This document shows positions 54,725-63,690 of a stretch of 64,000 bases of DNA, in pieces. Every line of letters starts with the position of its first letter. Position 1 is the stretch's first letter. The position numbers and the translations under genes are program-made. Below the pieces are notes generated by a model. It ran no database searches. It was not told where the DNA came from and saw only the letters and a program-made list of their open reading frames with translations. Source of the DNA: Chitinophaga sp. YR573 (GTDB taxonomy: Bacteria > Bacteroidota > Bacteroidia > Chitinophagales > Chitinophagaceae); contig NZ_FOJF01000001.1 in NCBI RefSeq assembly GCF_900110995.1, positions 4,766,364-4,830,363 of the forward strand, in the 5' to 3' direction.

Positions 54725-55819
54725 TTACATTTTGGTTAAAATCAATTTTCCTATTTCGGGAATACTATATAATTTCTTCAGACTTTTATTGTTGGCATTC
54801 ACCAACTCCTGTGCCATTGCTAATCGCAGATCATTAGGGATAAATGATAACAGGATAAATGCTTTCAGGTTCTCAAATACTTTATCTGTAAGTTCCTCTT
54901 TGCTGTACACAAGATAGTTGGTGAGCCTTGTCATGATTACAGATAAAATATCCATCCGCTTTGTTTTTCCATCTACCAAAGCTCTTAGCTGTCCTTCAAT
55001 AATTTTAAATACAGGTGCATTTAAAATATCTTCAGGAGATATGATTTTATCCATATCCATGTTAATGAAAGTAATAAAAGCAGCTGTTGTTTCTACATTC
55101 AAACTTCCATCAGCCAACATCTTTACAAGGTCTAGCTGTTGTTTGAGATCAGGAATTGATTCAAGAGAATTGAAAAACTGTACGAGCGATCTTGGTGTAG
55201 TGCGCGTACCATTTACAACTTCAGGATAAGTTAAGATGAAGTCAATACCTGTTGGATAAATACCTGCCTGCTGCGCCCATCTGGCCCAAACCTTTACATC
55301 GAATTCCATTGTCACGTGCATCATTCTTGTGAGCATTGCATCGTCCATTGCTGAAACGGAGTAATCGCCTCCATCAGGGTTTGCAGTGAGTACTATCAAC
55401 CAGTCTTTTGGCAATGTCCAGCTTACCAGCTCGTAGTTCTGCAGCAGCTGCATGATGCCACGAAGGATGCGGTCATCTGCACGGTTCACATCATCTATCA
55501 GGAAAATGCCGGGGCCTTCTTTTTCGGGTACCCAGTCCGGTGCAACAAAACGTGTAACGCCATCTTCTATCCTGGGCATGCCCAGCAGATCTCCCATCTC
55601 TTCAAACTGGGCGGGAGCGATGTATACGAATTGATAGTCTTTACTATGTGCAAATTCACGGACTAATTCTGTTTTTCCAATGCCATGCATACCCCAGATA
55701 CATAGTGGAGTTGGCCTGTTTGATTTTGAAAGTGAAATATGTTCCAGCAACTGGGATATTTGTGCTGCGTTTGTTTTTGTCCCGTAAGTAATGTAATTGA
55801 ACTGTTCAGTTTTTGACAT
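54725..55819 (-). CDS. MoxR-type AAA ATPase
   Basis: Encodes 364 residues. Walker A GMHGIGKT (45-52), Walker B IFLIDDVNRAD, sensor 1 in VLTANPDGGDYSVSAMDDAM, and an arginine near LTRMMHVTMEF. The arrangement and its partner identify the MoxR/RavA-like clade of AAA+ proteins, which remodel target proteins with VWA-domain partners. Cytoplasmic. Middle gene of the operon, 2 bp after the VWA gene and 1 bp before the leucine-rich-repeat gene. Confidence 0.88.
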   Translation of the reverse strand: MSKTEQFNYITYGTKTNAAQISQLLEHISLSKSNRPTPLCIWGMHGIGKTELVREFAHSKDYQFVYIAPAQFEEMGDLLGMPRIEDGVTRFVAPDWVPEKEGPGIFLIDDVNRADDRILRGIMQLLQNYELVSWTLPKDWLIVLTANPDGGDYSVSAMDDAMLTRMMHVTMEFDVKVWARWAQQAGIYPTGIDFILTYPEVVNGTRTTPRSLVQFFNSLESIPDLKQQLDLVKMLADGSLNVETTAAFITFINMDMDKIISPEDILNAPVFKIIEGQLRALVDGKTKRMDILSVIMTRLTNYLVYSKEELTDKVFENLKAFILLSFIPNDLRLAMAQELVNANNKSLKKLYSIPEIGKLILTKM

Positions 55820-55821
55820 AG

Positions 55822-57021
55822 TTATAATCTGGCTTTTCTTCCCGGTAAATTTCGAAATGCTTCTGAGTCTGTAGTGATACCTTCATTACTGATGACCCAG
55901 AGCAAAGGATAACGAGGTTTTATTTGGGGGGAAGGTGCTACTCCATCAGTAAAATAAATCAAACCATCAGGTTTAAAATGCTTATTACCGTATTCAATGG
56001 GTGCATCGAAATTTGTTCCTCCCCCACCTATAATAAAAGTTGGTACTGTACCTTTGTATGAATATGTTCTTTGTATTTTTGCATCACATTCAGTGATGAT
56101 TATTTCTGATCCTTGTCGCCAGATATGATGTATCTCCGTAAAAAACTGTGCTATTTCCTCCTGATGTATACTCCCCGATGTATCCACTGCAATCAGTAAT
56201 TTTCTCAACTTTCTTATTTTTATACCGGGCGAGGTACCATATCTTTTCGAAGGTCTTTTAAGTGTATTGGTGACTTTTGTTTTACTGCTGCTTTCAGAAA
56301 ATATTTTCAGAACCCGGCGCCAGTCCACCAGTGGTTTTGATTTGTATAAAATACTATCAAGATATGATTTAAAACCGGCAGGTAAAGTACCATAACTTTT
56401 CTCTGTAGTTTTTGCCCGTGCAATATGTATGAGGTTATCAATACCGGCATCCATCAGATCCTTTTCAATGTTTGTCTGAGTATATATATCATTCCATAAT
56501 TTATGTTGATCATTTTCGCGTATAGCACTAAACGAAGCCGCCGCAGTGGTATTCAGATATAATGTATCCAAATGATCTCTCAGATGCATTAACTTTTCAT
56601 AATAATATTTCCACGAAGCATCTGGTTCAAACATTAACTCAGGAAAATTTTCCAGAAAAACAGATTCTTTAGGAAGATGTCTTTTATCAATATATTGATT
56701 CACTACAATGTCCATTGCAATATTGACTACATGTCTGTTCAGTCCCGGTTGGTTTACCAGTGTATGTTTCAAGACAATATGCAGCACTTCATGTTTTACA
56801 ACACCATATCTGTGTGCTTTATCAGTCAAAAAATTATCCCAGAAACCTGCATTAATATACAGCACATGTCCACGATCTCTTAACCCTACACCCAGGGTAT
56901 CTAAAAAAGAAACTACTTCTTTATTCAGGGCACTGAAAAAATGTGAAAAGAAAGGTTCTTTCAATAGTAATGAAATACTCGTTTGAGTAACTTCTTCTAT
57001 TATCCGTTGCTCATCTGTCAT
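55822..57021 (-). CDS. VWA-like putative metallopeptidase (DUF2201-type)
   Basis: Encodes 399 residues. The N-terminal part carries the zinc motif VKHEVLHIVLKH (HExxH). The C-terminal part is a von Willebrand A-like domain with the metal site LLIAVDTSGSI (DxSxS), later GGGGTNFDAPIEY and LIYFTDGVAPSP. This is the standard architecture of DUF2201 proteins encoded next to MoxR ATPases. Probably the first gene of the operon. Cytoplasmic; likely the effector or adaptor of the MoxR ATPase. Confidence 0.88.
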   Translation of the reverse strand: MTDEQRIIEEVTQTSISLLLKEPFFSHFFSALNKEVVSFLDTLGVGLRDRGHVLYINAGFWDNFLTDKAHRYGVVKHEVLHIVLKHTLVNQPGLNRHVVNIAMDIVVNQYIDKRHLPKESVFLENFPELMFEPDASWKYYYEKLMHLRDHLDTLYLNTTAAASFSAIRENDQHKLWNDIYTQTNIEKDLMDAGIDNLIHIARAKTTEKSYGTLPAGFKSYLDSILYKSKPLVDWRRVLKIFSESSSKTKVTNTLKRPSKRYGTSPGIKIRKLRKLLIAVDTSGSIHQEEIAQFFTEIHHIWRQGSEIIITECDAKIQRTYSYKGTVPTFIIGGGGTNFDAPIEYGNKHFKPDGLIYFTDGVAPSPQIKPRYPLLWVISNEGITTDSEAFRNLPGRKARL

Positions 57022-57187
57022 TTGATAACAAATATAATAATTTCACATATCTTATCTGAAAAATTATGGCAGGAATACATATTGGAATAACTACAGCAAT
57101 ATCTCCAAATTCTTTAATGCGATTTTTAGTATATTTAATACCGGGACGAACTGGAAATATTTCAGCAGCACAGCGATAAATAAACCA

Positions 57188-57742
57188 TTGGCAATATGGC
57201 ATATGCTTCAACGTTGTGCGTAATTTTATAAAAAGCACTGCACCCAAAACTAAATATTGAGAATGAAAAAAGAAATTTCACATTTTTGGATTGGCAATTT
57301 TAAAAGTGAAACAGACTTTTACATTTTTTTTGGAGAAGACGAAAATTACTATGAGAATGAAAGTGAAACTGATGAAAAGTATATTTCAGAATTTGCCAGG
57401 ACTCAAAATAAACATTGGCTTGACCACGATTTTCTTGAATGTGGCTTTGAAAATGAAAGCATAACCTTTGAGGAAAAGTTTTTAGAATATTCATATTCTG
57501 AACAATGGATTTCCGAACTTAAAAGAAGAATTGAGCAAATTAAACCAGGATTCGAATTCAACTCAATCGCATTTGTAACTAAAGAAAAAATCGCACATCC
57601 AACCTCTGTAAAAACACAGCATTTTGAAATGCTGTATGTTGGAGAAATTGAATATGAAATTTAACCCGAACAAAAGAATGCCATGAATTGCCCGGTCTGA
57701 AGATGATTTGCGGCTAATGCTCAAATATAGGCAACGCATATG
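57188..57742 (+). mobile_element. Putative A+T-rich gene cassette carrying Imm22
   Basis: Bounded by GGCATATG (57188 region, followed by TTCAACGTTGTGCGTAA) and GGCAACGCATATG (57730), with a single gene inside. The left boundary cuts into an open minus-strand frame that runs into the VWA gene start. The cassette at about 49092-50306 has similar boundaries. Mechanism unknown. Confidence 0.4.
57263..57664 (+). CDS. Imm22-type (DUF4284) orphan immunity protein
   Basis: Encodes 133 residues from the ATG at 57263 (an in-frame TTG lies two codons earlier). The N-terminus ISHFWIGNFKSETDFYIFF followed by SEFARTQNKHWLDHDFLECG matches the Imm22 pattern of W-G-F-S at the start and a WxDHDFxE motif. Imm22 proteins neutralise toxin tips of polymorphic toxin systems. 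No toxin gene lies beside it, so it is an orphan, likely protecting against rivals. A+T-rich and cassette-like. Confidence 0.7.
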   Translation: MKKEISHFWIGNFKSETDFYIFFGEDENYYENESETDEKYISEFARTQNKHWLDHDFLECGFENESITFEEKFLEYSYSEQWISELKRRIEQIKPGFEFNSIAFVTKEKIAHPTSVKTQHFEMLYVGEIEYEI

Positions 57743-57803
57743 AAATATTGTAAGATATCAACGGGACAGATAATTATACCATTTTAGGAATTGCCCCTTA
57801 TTT

Positions 57804-57839
57804 AAATAACCAACCCGCGCTAGAGTGGATTGGTTATTT
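57804..57839 (+). terminator. Terminator hairpin before repeat copy 6
   Basis: AAATAACCAA / TTGGTTATTT with extra imperfect pairs (CCCGC.. / GAGTGGA). Confidence 0.6.
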
Positions 57840-57840
57840 T

Positions 57841-57870
57841 GGTACCCAGTAGCCTGACATTTACAGAATA
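57841..57870 (+). repeat. Terminator-linked repeat, degenerate copy
   Basis: GGTACCCAGTAGCC then TTTACAGAATA; only the left half is conserved. The gap 57665-58029 holds nothing else. Confidence 0.45.
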
Positions 57871-58029
57871 CGTTAATAGACTAAACTTTTTGAGTACGCT
57901 TTTTAGGACTAGTTTGTGTATCTTTAAAAAGTCTATACCTAAACCCGATACTATGAGTTGTTAGCCTGAAGAAATTGTGTCAACCACACTGATAAATCAA
58001 TTTTAAACCCTCTAATAACTGGTATTGTT

Positions 58030-59865
58030 ATGAAAATGAATTCTAAACTTTTATGTGTTATCCTGTTTTTAATTAGTGAGTATGTTTCTGCTCAATCGGG
58101 CATTTATGTCGGCGGACATTTCCGTAGAGAGAGAAATCATACCATTACAGACTTAAAAGCCTCGGGATTTACCTATGTGATCCTATTTGATGTCACTGTT
58201 CAGGCAAATGGTGATTTAACAACTGACGGACAAACTATCTGCTCAAACGGAACCTATGTCTTTGGTTCTACCAATCCAAACTATGTCGCCGACGTAACTT
58301 CACTTAAAACCGGCGTTACTTCCATCAACAGAGTAGAAACATGTATCGGTGGCTGGGGTAGTCACTCTTACACGAATATCAGAAACCTGGTTGCTAGTCA
58401 GGGTATCGGTACCGGAAGTATCCTTTACCGTAATTTTAGGGCGTTGAAAACGGCCATACCTTCCATCGATGCAATCAATAACGATGATGAGGAAGCATAT
58501 GACGTCAATTCTGCGACCGCTTTTCATGTTATGTTAGCGGATATAGGTTATAAAACAACGCTTGCACCTTACATGAATAAGGCATACTGGCAGAGCCTGG
58601 CCACTAATGTCAACAATCAACGGAGTGGCGCAGTTGACAAGGTATATTTACAATGGTATGAAGGAGGAGCTGGTAACAATCCATGTGATTGGAACATAAA
58701 CGGTATTCAGTTGCACACCGGCGATCTGAATTATGAAAATGGAGCTACAGTAGCCAATAAAATGACCAGCGCTAAAAATAATTGTAGTTCCAAAGGTGGA
58801 TTTTACTGGGTGTATAACGACAACAATATTAACCTGAAGGATCTTGCAAACAGAGTGAACACGATTTTTGGTATCCGTACCAAAAATCAGCAGGAAGTTG
58901 CCAACTTTTACAACGACTGCAACTACTTAGGTTTTGCTAATGGACTGGAAGCAGGCGACTATAATTTAGACAGACTACAGTCTTTAGGTATCGACAACGA
59001 TGTGTTATCAAGTCTGACAGTCGCAGAAGGATTTGAAGTAACACTGTTTGATGACATAAATTTCAGTGGTGCCTCTAAAACATACAGAGGAAATGTAAGT
59101 TGTCTGGTAGCCGATGGATTAAATGATAAAGTTACATCACTACGTATACGCACAACCGGAACAACCGGTTTAGACGGTACCTGGTTTATTCAAAATCGCA
59201 ACAGTGGCAAATATATGGACCTTGCAGCAGAACATGCATCTGAGAATGGCGGAAACATTCAGCAGTGGGAGTATGCCGGAGGCAATAATCAAAAGTTTCA
59301 GTTTACACATCTGGGTGATGGGACTTATAAGATCAGTGTAGTTGAAAGCGGCAAAGTAGTAGATGTGGATGGTATAAGTAAGAGCGAGGGTGCAAATGTG
59401 TTCCAATGGGATTATTTTGGCACTTTTAACCAGCAGTTTGTAATGCAGTCTACCGGCGATGGATACTATAAAATTATTCCTAAACATAGTGGCAAAGTAG
59501 TAGAAGTAGAGAATGCAAGCTCAGACAATGGTGCAAATGTTCGTCAGTGGGGTAATAATAACCAGACATGCGGACAATGGAAACTGATAATACCAACTGC
59601 GAAAATAGCCACTGTGCAGAAAACGGCAATCAGCGCAGAAAATAAATTAACGCTTTATCCCAATCCGGCTACTGAAACTATTTACGTCTCTTCCCGCGAA
59701 CTCGCCGGAGCCAGAGTTAGTGTAGTAAATGTAGCAGGAAATCGTGTGATAAGCACCGTTATTACAGCGAACAGCATTGATGTATCTAAGCTTCAACCAG
59801 GCGTATATATTATTACTATTAATAAAGGTGGTAAAACGATCGTTAAGAAATTCGTTAAAAACTAA
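58030..59865 (+). CDS. T9SS exoprotein: TIM-barrel-like domain, crystallin-like and ricin B lectin
   Basis: Encodes 611 residues. Signal peptide (1-22, ..VSAQ). Residues about 24-310 resemble a chitinase-like TIM barrel: IYVGGHFRRERNHTI, FTYVILFDVTVQANGD, VETCIGGWGS, and an acidic strand DAINNDDEEAYDV where family 18 enzymes have DxxDxDxE. Residues about 325-375 look like a beta/gamma-crystallin-type module (FEVTLFDDINFSGASKTYRG). Residues 378-522 are a ricin-type lectin with QW/QF repeats (NGGNIQQWEYAGGNNQKFQF). Residues about 535-611 are a type A T9SS sorting domain (LYPNPATETIYVSS to KFVKN). Secreted polysaccharide-binding, possibly hydrolytic. Confidence 0.7.
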   Translation: MKMNSKLLCVILFLISEYVSAQSGIYVGGHFRRERNHTITDLKASGFTYVILFDVTVQANGDLTTDGQTICSNGTYVFGSTNPNYVADVTSLKTGVTSINRVETCIGGWGSHSYTNIRNLVASQGIGTGSILYRNFRALKTAIPSIDAINNDDEEAYDVNSATAFHVMLADIGYKTTLAPYMNKAYWQSLATNVNNQRSGAVDKVYLQWYEGGAGNNPCDWNINGIQLHTGDLNYENGATVANKMTSAKNNCSSKGGFYWVYNDNNINLKDLANRVNTIFGIRTKNQQEVANFYNDCNYLGFANGLEAGDYNLDRLQSLGIDNDVLSSLTVAEGFEVTLFDDINFSGASKTYRGNVSCLVADGLNDKVTSLRIRTTGTTGLDGTWFIQNRNSGKYMDLAAEHASENGGNIQQWEYAGGNNQKFQFTHLGDGTYKISVVESGKVVDVDGISKSEGANVFQWDYFGTFNQQFVMQSTGDGYYKIIPKHSGKVVEVENASSDNGANVRQWGNNNQTCGQWKLIIPTAKIATVQKTAISAENKLTLYPNPATETIYVSSRELAGARVSVVNVAGNRVISTVITANSIDVSKLQPGVYIITINKGGKTIVKKFVKN

Positions 59866-59909
59866 GTTAGATAAGCAGGCCCGTAGCGGGCTCAGAAGAA
59901 GAGAAAAAA

Positions 59910-59938
59910 GAAAGGTCGGAGAATTTCTCCGACCTTTC
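59910..59938 (+). terminator. Terminator of the lectin-domain exoprotein gene
   Basis: Perfect 12-bp stem GAAAGGTCGGAG / CTCCGACCTTTC with a 5-nt loop, 44 bp after the stop. Confidence 0.85.
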
Positions 59939-59945
59939 CATTAGC

Positions 59946-59978
59946 GTGCCCGGTAGTGGTAGGTCTTCGAACCAATTA
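59946..59978 (+). repeat. Terminator-linked repeat, copy 7
   Basis: GTGCCCGGTAGTGGTAGG then CTTCGAACCAATTAT, 8 bp after the hairpin. The rest of the gap 59979-60232 carries only short decayed frames of no clear identity. Confidence 0.7.
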
Positions 59979-60232
59979 TGTTTGATTATCAAACAATTAA
60001 TAATCTCCCAATACACCAATCGCATCAAAATAACGACCTTTCTAAACTAATCGCGCATGCTCGTACAACGCTTTGCTTGGGAATACACTATCAAGAGTTT
60101 ACGACTACCTTGTCAGCAATCGAACTTGTATAGAATTAATGCTGGTTCTTCGTGAAGAATATGGATTATTTGGTGGGATAAAAATTATGGAACAGCTGAA
60201 GTAAAGGGAATGTTAGAAGATTGTTTTATAGG

Positions 60233-60271
60233 AAAAATAAAAGCTGATTTTTTAGACCAGCTTTTATTTTT
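60233..60271. terminator. Bidirectional terminator before the M4 protease end
   Basis: 14-bp stem AAAAATAAAAGCTG / CAGCTTTTATTTTT with an 11-nt loop, 38 bp beyond the minus-strand stop. Confidence 0.75.
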
Positions 60272-60308
60272 TGTCCTCGGGCTTGTTTTTCAACATATAG
60301 CTCAGACA

Positions 60309-62747
60309 CTATTGCTGACCAATGATCAGCGGTTGCCTTTCTTTAGTTTTATCGTATTCTATTTCTAAATAATAAACACCTGTTCTGAGTCCGCCGACAT
60401 TAAGCTGCGCATTATTTACATTAGCGTATTTCTGTTTTCTTAACAGATTCCCCATCTGATCGTAAATACTTACGTTAGTAATCTGCGGAGCCACTGTTAG
60501 TTTTTGAGCCATTGGGTCTGTATTCGGTTTAGGCTGTATATTCAGGGTACTTACCGCAGGATTAGGGGATACAGCAAAAACCAGGGAACGCGGACAACTA
60601 CTGTAAACCGTTACACCATCATGCACGGTCTCACCACAGGCATTCGTAGCTGTAATATTGACGCCACCACCACCATATACACTCACATAGGACGAAGGAG
60701 AGGTAGGGCTATATACATTAATTGTACTGCCGGATGTAGCTGTGGTAGTCCAGACATAATTGTTAAGCGGCATATTAGGAGCGGTATTGACGTTCCAGCC
60801 CTGCCATCCACCGCTACACGATCCACTCTGATTGTAGGTAACATTCATCATTGACATTGTACTTACAGCTTTTGTAGCAAAAATACAGTTCGGTAAACTG
60901 GCGGTAAGTGTAACATTGCCTGAGGAGGCTTTCGTTAAGGTTACAGAATTACCGGAAGCATTGATGGTAACGTACCCGGCAGGTGAGGCAGTCCATGTAA
61001 CTGTTTGTCCGGCTGGTACACCGCTTACTGTATAAGTGGAGGATGAACAGAAGGCTGTCGCTCCGGAAATTACCAGATTTGCATTAGGTGGCGCTGCACC
61101 TACACCTACAGCATACCAGGCATCGGTCACTGCTTTCACCTGACAACTACCCGCGCCATATAACTCAGTAGCGGCATTGATGGTAGCTGTCCGTGCATCA
61201 GCATATTGACTTTGGGGTTGTAGTTTACCGGTGGATTCTGCATTCCATATAATATTGGCAGCAATGGTTATTCCCTGAGCTGTTACGGAATAACTATTCC
61301 CAAGATCATTGGTGCCACTGCCACCCTGACTCAACAGGTAAAACCAGTGACTGATCACAGTACTGTTTTTATGTGGTTCATTATTGTAGTCCCAGTAGGT
61401 ACCATGATAGGTATCGGGATAAGATAATGAATTTGGATCAACCATAGAGCGAAGGCAGGGTTGTCCGTTTTTCATGATTTCTTCTCCTATCAGCCAGGTT
61501 TGTTTGTAAGGCGATGCGTAGTATTCTATTACAGCTCCCCATATATCACTGAGACCTTCATTCATCGCCCCCGGTTCGCTGGCGCCACCTGCAAGACCGG
61601 CAGTATACTGACAGATACCATGACCTATTTCATGGGCGATTACATCAAGCGAGGTGACTGCTTTAAATTGAGTAGTTCCATCCCCGTAAGTCATACTGTG
61701 CATGGTGGGGTCCCAGAATGCATTATCATTATTGGAGAACTGGCTGTTAATTCCATGCAGATCTGCATGTACATAACCAAATAATGTAGCGCCCAGATTA
61801 TCATAACTATTCCGGCCTCTCACAGAAGCCCAGTAGTCAAACACTTTCTCAGTACCCCAGTGTACATCCTGACCGGCATTGGCGGTAGTCCAGCTGGTAG
61901 CTGCATTACTGAAGTCAACTGCTGCCGAATAGTTGCTTCCGTTTTGCATGTTCAGTGTCTGTATCTGTGCACTGAGTGCACCAACAGACCTGGTTTCCCT
62001 AAGACGGAAACCTCCGGTGTAAGAGTCGAGGGTAACACTTTGCGAACCGCTGTATAATGTTGCGACGGTTCCGGCGGTATTCGCGTCCAGGATCAGTTGC
62101 TCCCTTCCAATCACATTTCCGGTGATAGCATCTACATATACGTTGTTATCACTCAACGGCACTACTGCATAGATGTGAAATTTGTAAGCCAGCCGGAAGG
62201 AGTGAGTGATACTGTCATCCCTGCTGATTACCAGTTCTCCTTTAGGGTAAAGGGTTGCTTTGGGATCTTTAGTTACTTCCTGATACCTTTTTTGTGTGAA
62301 TTCATCTTCCCATCCGTAAGTTCTGGCATGAATGAAATTAAGTGCATTTTTCAGGGCAGTTTTTTCATCCACTTTCACCTGGACAGACGGTTTGCCAATG
62401 TTCTGAAAGAAGCCATTTGCTGATTCGATGATACCGTTCTGTGAATGTACAGCATAGGTACCGGTGGGCACTTTGTACCCCTTATAATACTGCTGATACA
62501 GGAGATGATCACGGTCTTTGTCTGTAATCACCTTATCCAGCCGCAGACTATCATCTGATGACATTTTCAGGGTTTGCTTCATAAAAACCTGAGCATTGGC
62601 GACTGGTTGAGGACGTTGTTTTGTGTCCAGGCGCATAAATTTCACCTTACCGTTGCTGGCGGTATCAGTTTGCAGGATAACCTGTTGCGCCCATAAACTT
62701 GACTGTAACAGCATGAGGCATGCGAGGAGTGTAAATTTGCTCTTCAT
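60309..62747 (-). CDS. M4 (thermolysin) family metallopeptidase, T9SS-secreted
   Basis: Encodes 812 residues. Signal peptide ending LWAQ; an FTP/PepSY-type propeptide (about 40-220: VPTGTYAVHSQNGIIESANG; HIYAVVPLSDNNVYVD). The catalytic domain shows DVIAHEIGHGI (HExxH at about residue 370), the third zinc ligand in MNEGLSDIWGAVIEY, and HWFYLLSQGG near the active site His. Residues about 560-720 are Ig-like repeats, and the last 80 residues (FAVSPNPAVSTLNIQP to a basic-hydrophobic end) are a type A T9SS sorting domain. Extracellular neutral protease. Convergent with the lectin-domain gene. Confidence 0.92.
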   Translation of the reverse strand: MKSKFTLLACLMLLQSSLWAQQVILQTDTASNGKVKFMRLDTKQRPQPVANAQVFMKQTLKMSSDDSLRLDKVITDKDRDHLLYQQYYKGYKVPTGTYAVHSQNGIIESANGFFQNIGKPSVQVKVDEKTALKNALNFIHARTYGWEDEFTQKRYQEVTKDPKATLYPKGELVISRDDSITHSFRLAYKFHIYAVVPLSDNNVYVDAITGNVIGREQLILDANTAGTVATLYSGSQSVTLDSYTGGFRLRETRSVGALSAQIQTLNMQNGSNYSAAVDFSNAATSWTTANAGQDVHWGTEKVFDYWASVRGRNSYDNLGATLFGYVHADLHGINSQFSNNDNAFWDPTMHSMTYGDGTTQFKAVTSLDVIAHEIGHGICQYTAGLAGGASEPGAMNEGLSDIWGAVIEYYASPYKQTWLIGEEIMKNGQPCLRSMVDPNSLSYPDTYHGTYWDYNNEPHKNSTVISHWFYLLSQGGSGTNDLGNSYSVTAQGITIAANIIWNAESTGKLQPQSQYADARTATINAATELYGAGSCQVKAVTDAWYAVGVGAAPPNANLVISGATAFCSSSTYTVSGVPAGQTVTWTASPAGYVTINASGNSVTLTKASSGNVTLTASLPNCIFATKAVSTMSMMNVTYNQSGSCSGGWQGWNVNTAPNMPLNNYVWTTTATSGSTINVYSPTSPSSYVSVYGGGGVNITATNACGETVHDGVTVYSSCPRSLVFAVSPNPAVSTLNIQPKPNTDPMAQKLTVAPQITNVSIYDQMGNLLRKQKYANVNNAQLNVGGLRTGVYYLEIEYDKTKERQPLIIGQQ

Positions 62748-63278
62748 AAGTGGAAATATTCATTGAGGGTTAAAAAATACGCAGATTAAAAAGTGTGTTG
62801 AATATAAGCTACAAACAATAAGGTCCTAAGGCTTCATAAAAAGGTATAACAACAATCGCTAACGTGGCATAACACAACTAATATAACCGAATAAATCGGA
62901 ATTACAATTTATTTCAATGGCTGGCACGGCGAGTAATAGAGTAATAACGACATCAATATATAGATATTTTTGTATGCCGTTACCATAGTGATTTCAAGAA
63001 CCTGGCTGCATTAATTGCTGAACCTTTATAAAGACGATTTGTCTGGCAAGAGCAAGATTTTGAAGATACATTCCTGTTCTAGATTCAAACTCAACTCCCT
63101 GCTTCAAGCAGATTAAAACGTGTTTCACTAAAAGGATACGGGTTGAGTTAAATGATAAGAAATCTCACAATTTTGTGTGTCATTCTGTATGTCAATAATA
63201 GAGATAAAATGGATCAAGTTAAAAAGTTGGGGGATTGTCCTTAAGCATATAGTTTAACAAGCCTAAAAAGAAAGAAGT
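62748..63278. other. Gene-free gap
   Basis: 531 bp of A+T-rich sequence upstream of the protease gene. No convincing reading frame, strong hairpin or repeat was seen; the promoter of the protease must lie at its left end. Confidence 0.4.
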
Positions 63279-63521
63279 TTACATCTCGTAAAGAAGTTCA
63301 GGATAACCCTGATAATGATTTTGCACAGTCCTGGAAAGAGTTTTAAAGGATTGTATGCCAGTAGCATCAACATCATTATACCACAATGCAAGCCTCTTCT
63401 TTTTCTCTTCCAGAAAGATACTAATTCTTTTAGAATCCTTTGTGGTATTGGTTAATTCGAAGTATTCCAATATACCTGCAGGAAGCAGTAATTCAATTAA
63501 TTCGCGGTAGTTCTGTTCCAA
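63279..63521 (-). CDS. ISAon1-type transposase N-region protein, orphan
   Basis: Encodes 80 residues. YRELIELLLPAGILEYFELT then NTTKDSKRISIFLEEKK match the small N-region protein that precedes the transposase in ISAon1-like elements. The downstream half deviates and no transposase follows on the minus strand, so the element is probably dead. It lies 170 bp from a group II intron, in a region typical of mobile-element accumulation. Confidence 0.6.
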   Translation of the reverse strand: MEQNYRELIELLLPAGILEYFELTNTTKDSKRISIFLEEKKKRLALWYNDVDATGIQSFKTLSRTVQNHYQGYPELLYEM

Positions 63522-63658
63522 AATATTGACTTATGATGAAAATCAACATCTTTTAAGCAAATCCCCAACTTTTCAACTTGATCCCTTAAAACCGTGACAC
63601 AAATTTAACAACCCAGAAACAAAAAAGGTTGACTATCTATTGATAATAAACCTTTATA

Positions 63659-63683
63659 GTGCCCAGTAGCGGTAGGCTTTCGA
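63659..63683 (+). repeat. Terminator-linked repeat, copy 8, next to the intron
   Basis: GTGCCCAGTAGCGGTAGG then TTTCGA; the usual ACCAA ending is replaced by the sequence leading into the group II intron. A weak hairpin (AAAGGTT...AACCTTT) precedes it. Confidence 0.6.
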
Positions 63684-63690
63684 TTGCGCT

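Noticed and set aside
57011..57247. Minus-strand frame of 78 codons running into the VWA gene start
   Set aside because: Has a hydrophobic stretch and might be a truncated membrane protein, but its start lies inside the putative cassette and no family is recognised, so I did not call it a gene.
23572..63683. CRISPR array made of the repeated GTGCCCGG elements
   Set aside because: Copies are kilobases apart, associated with terminators and not separated by spacers.
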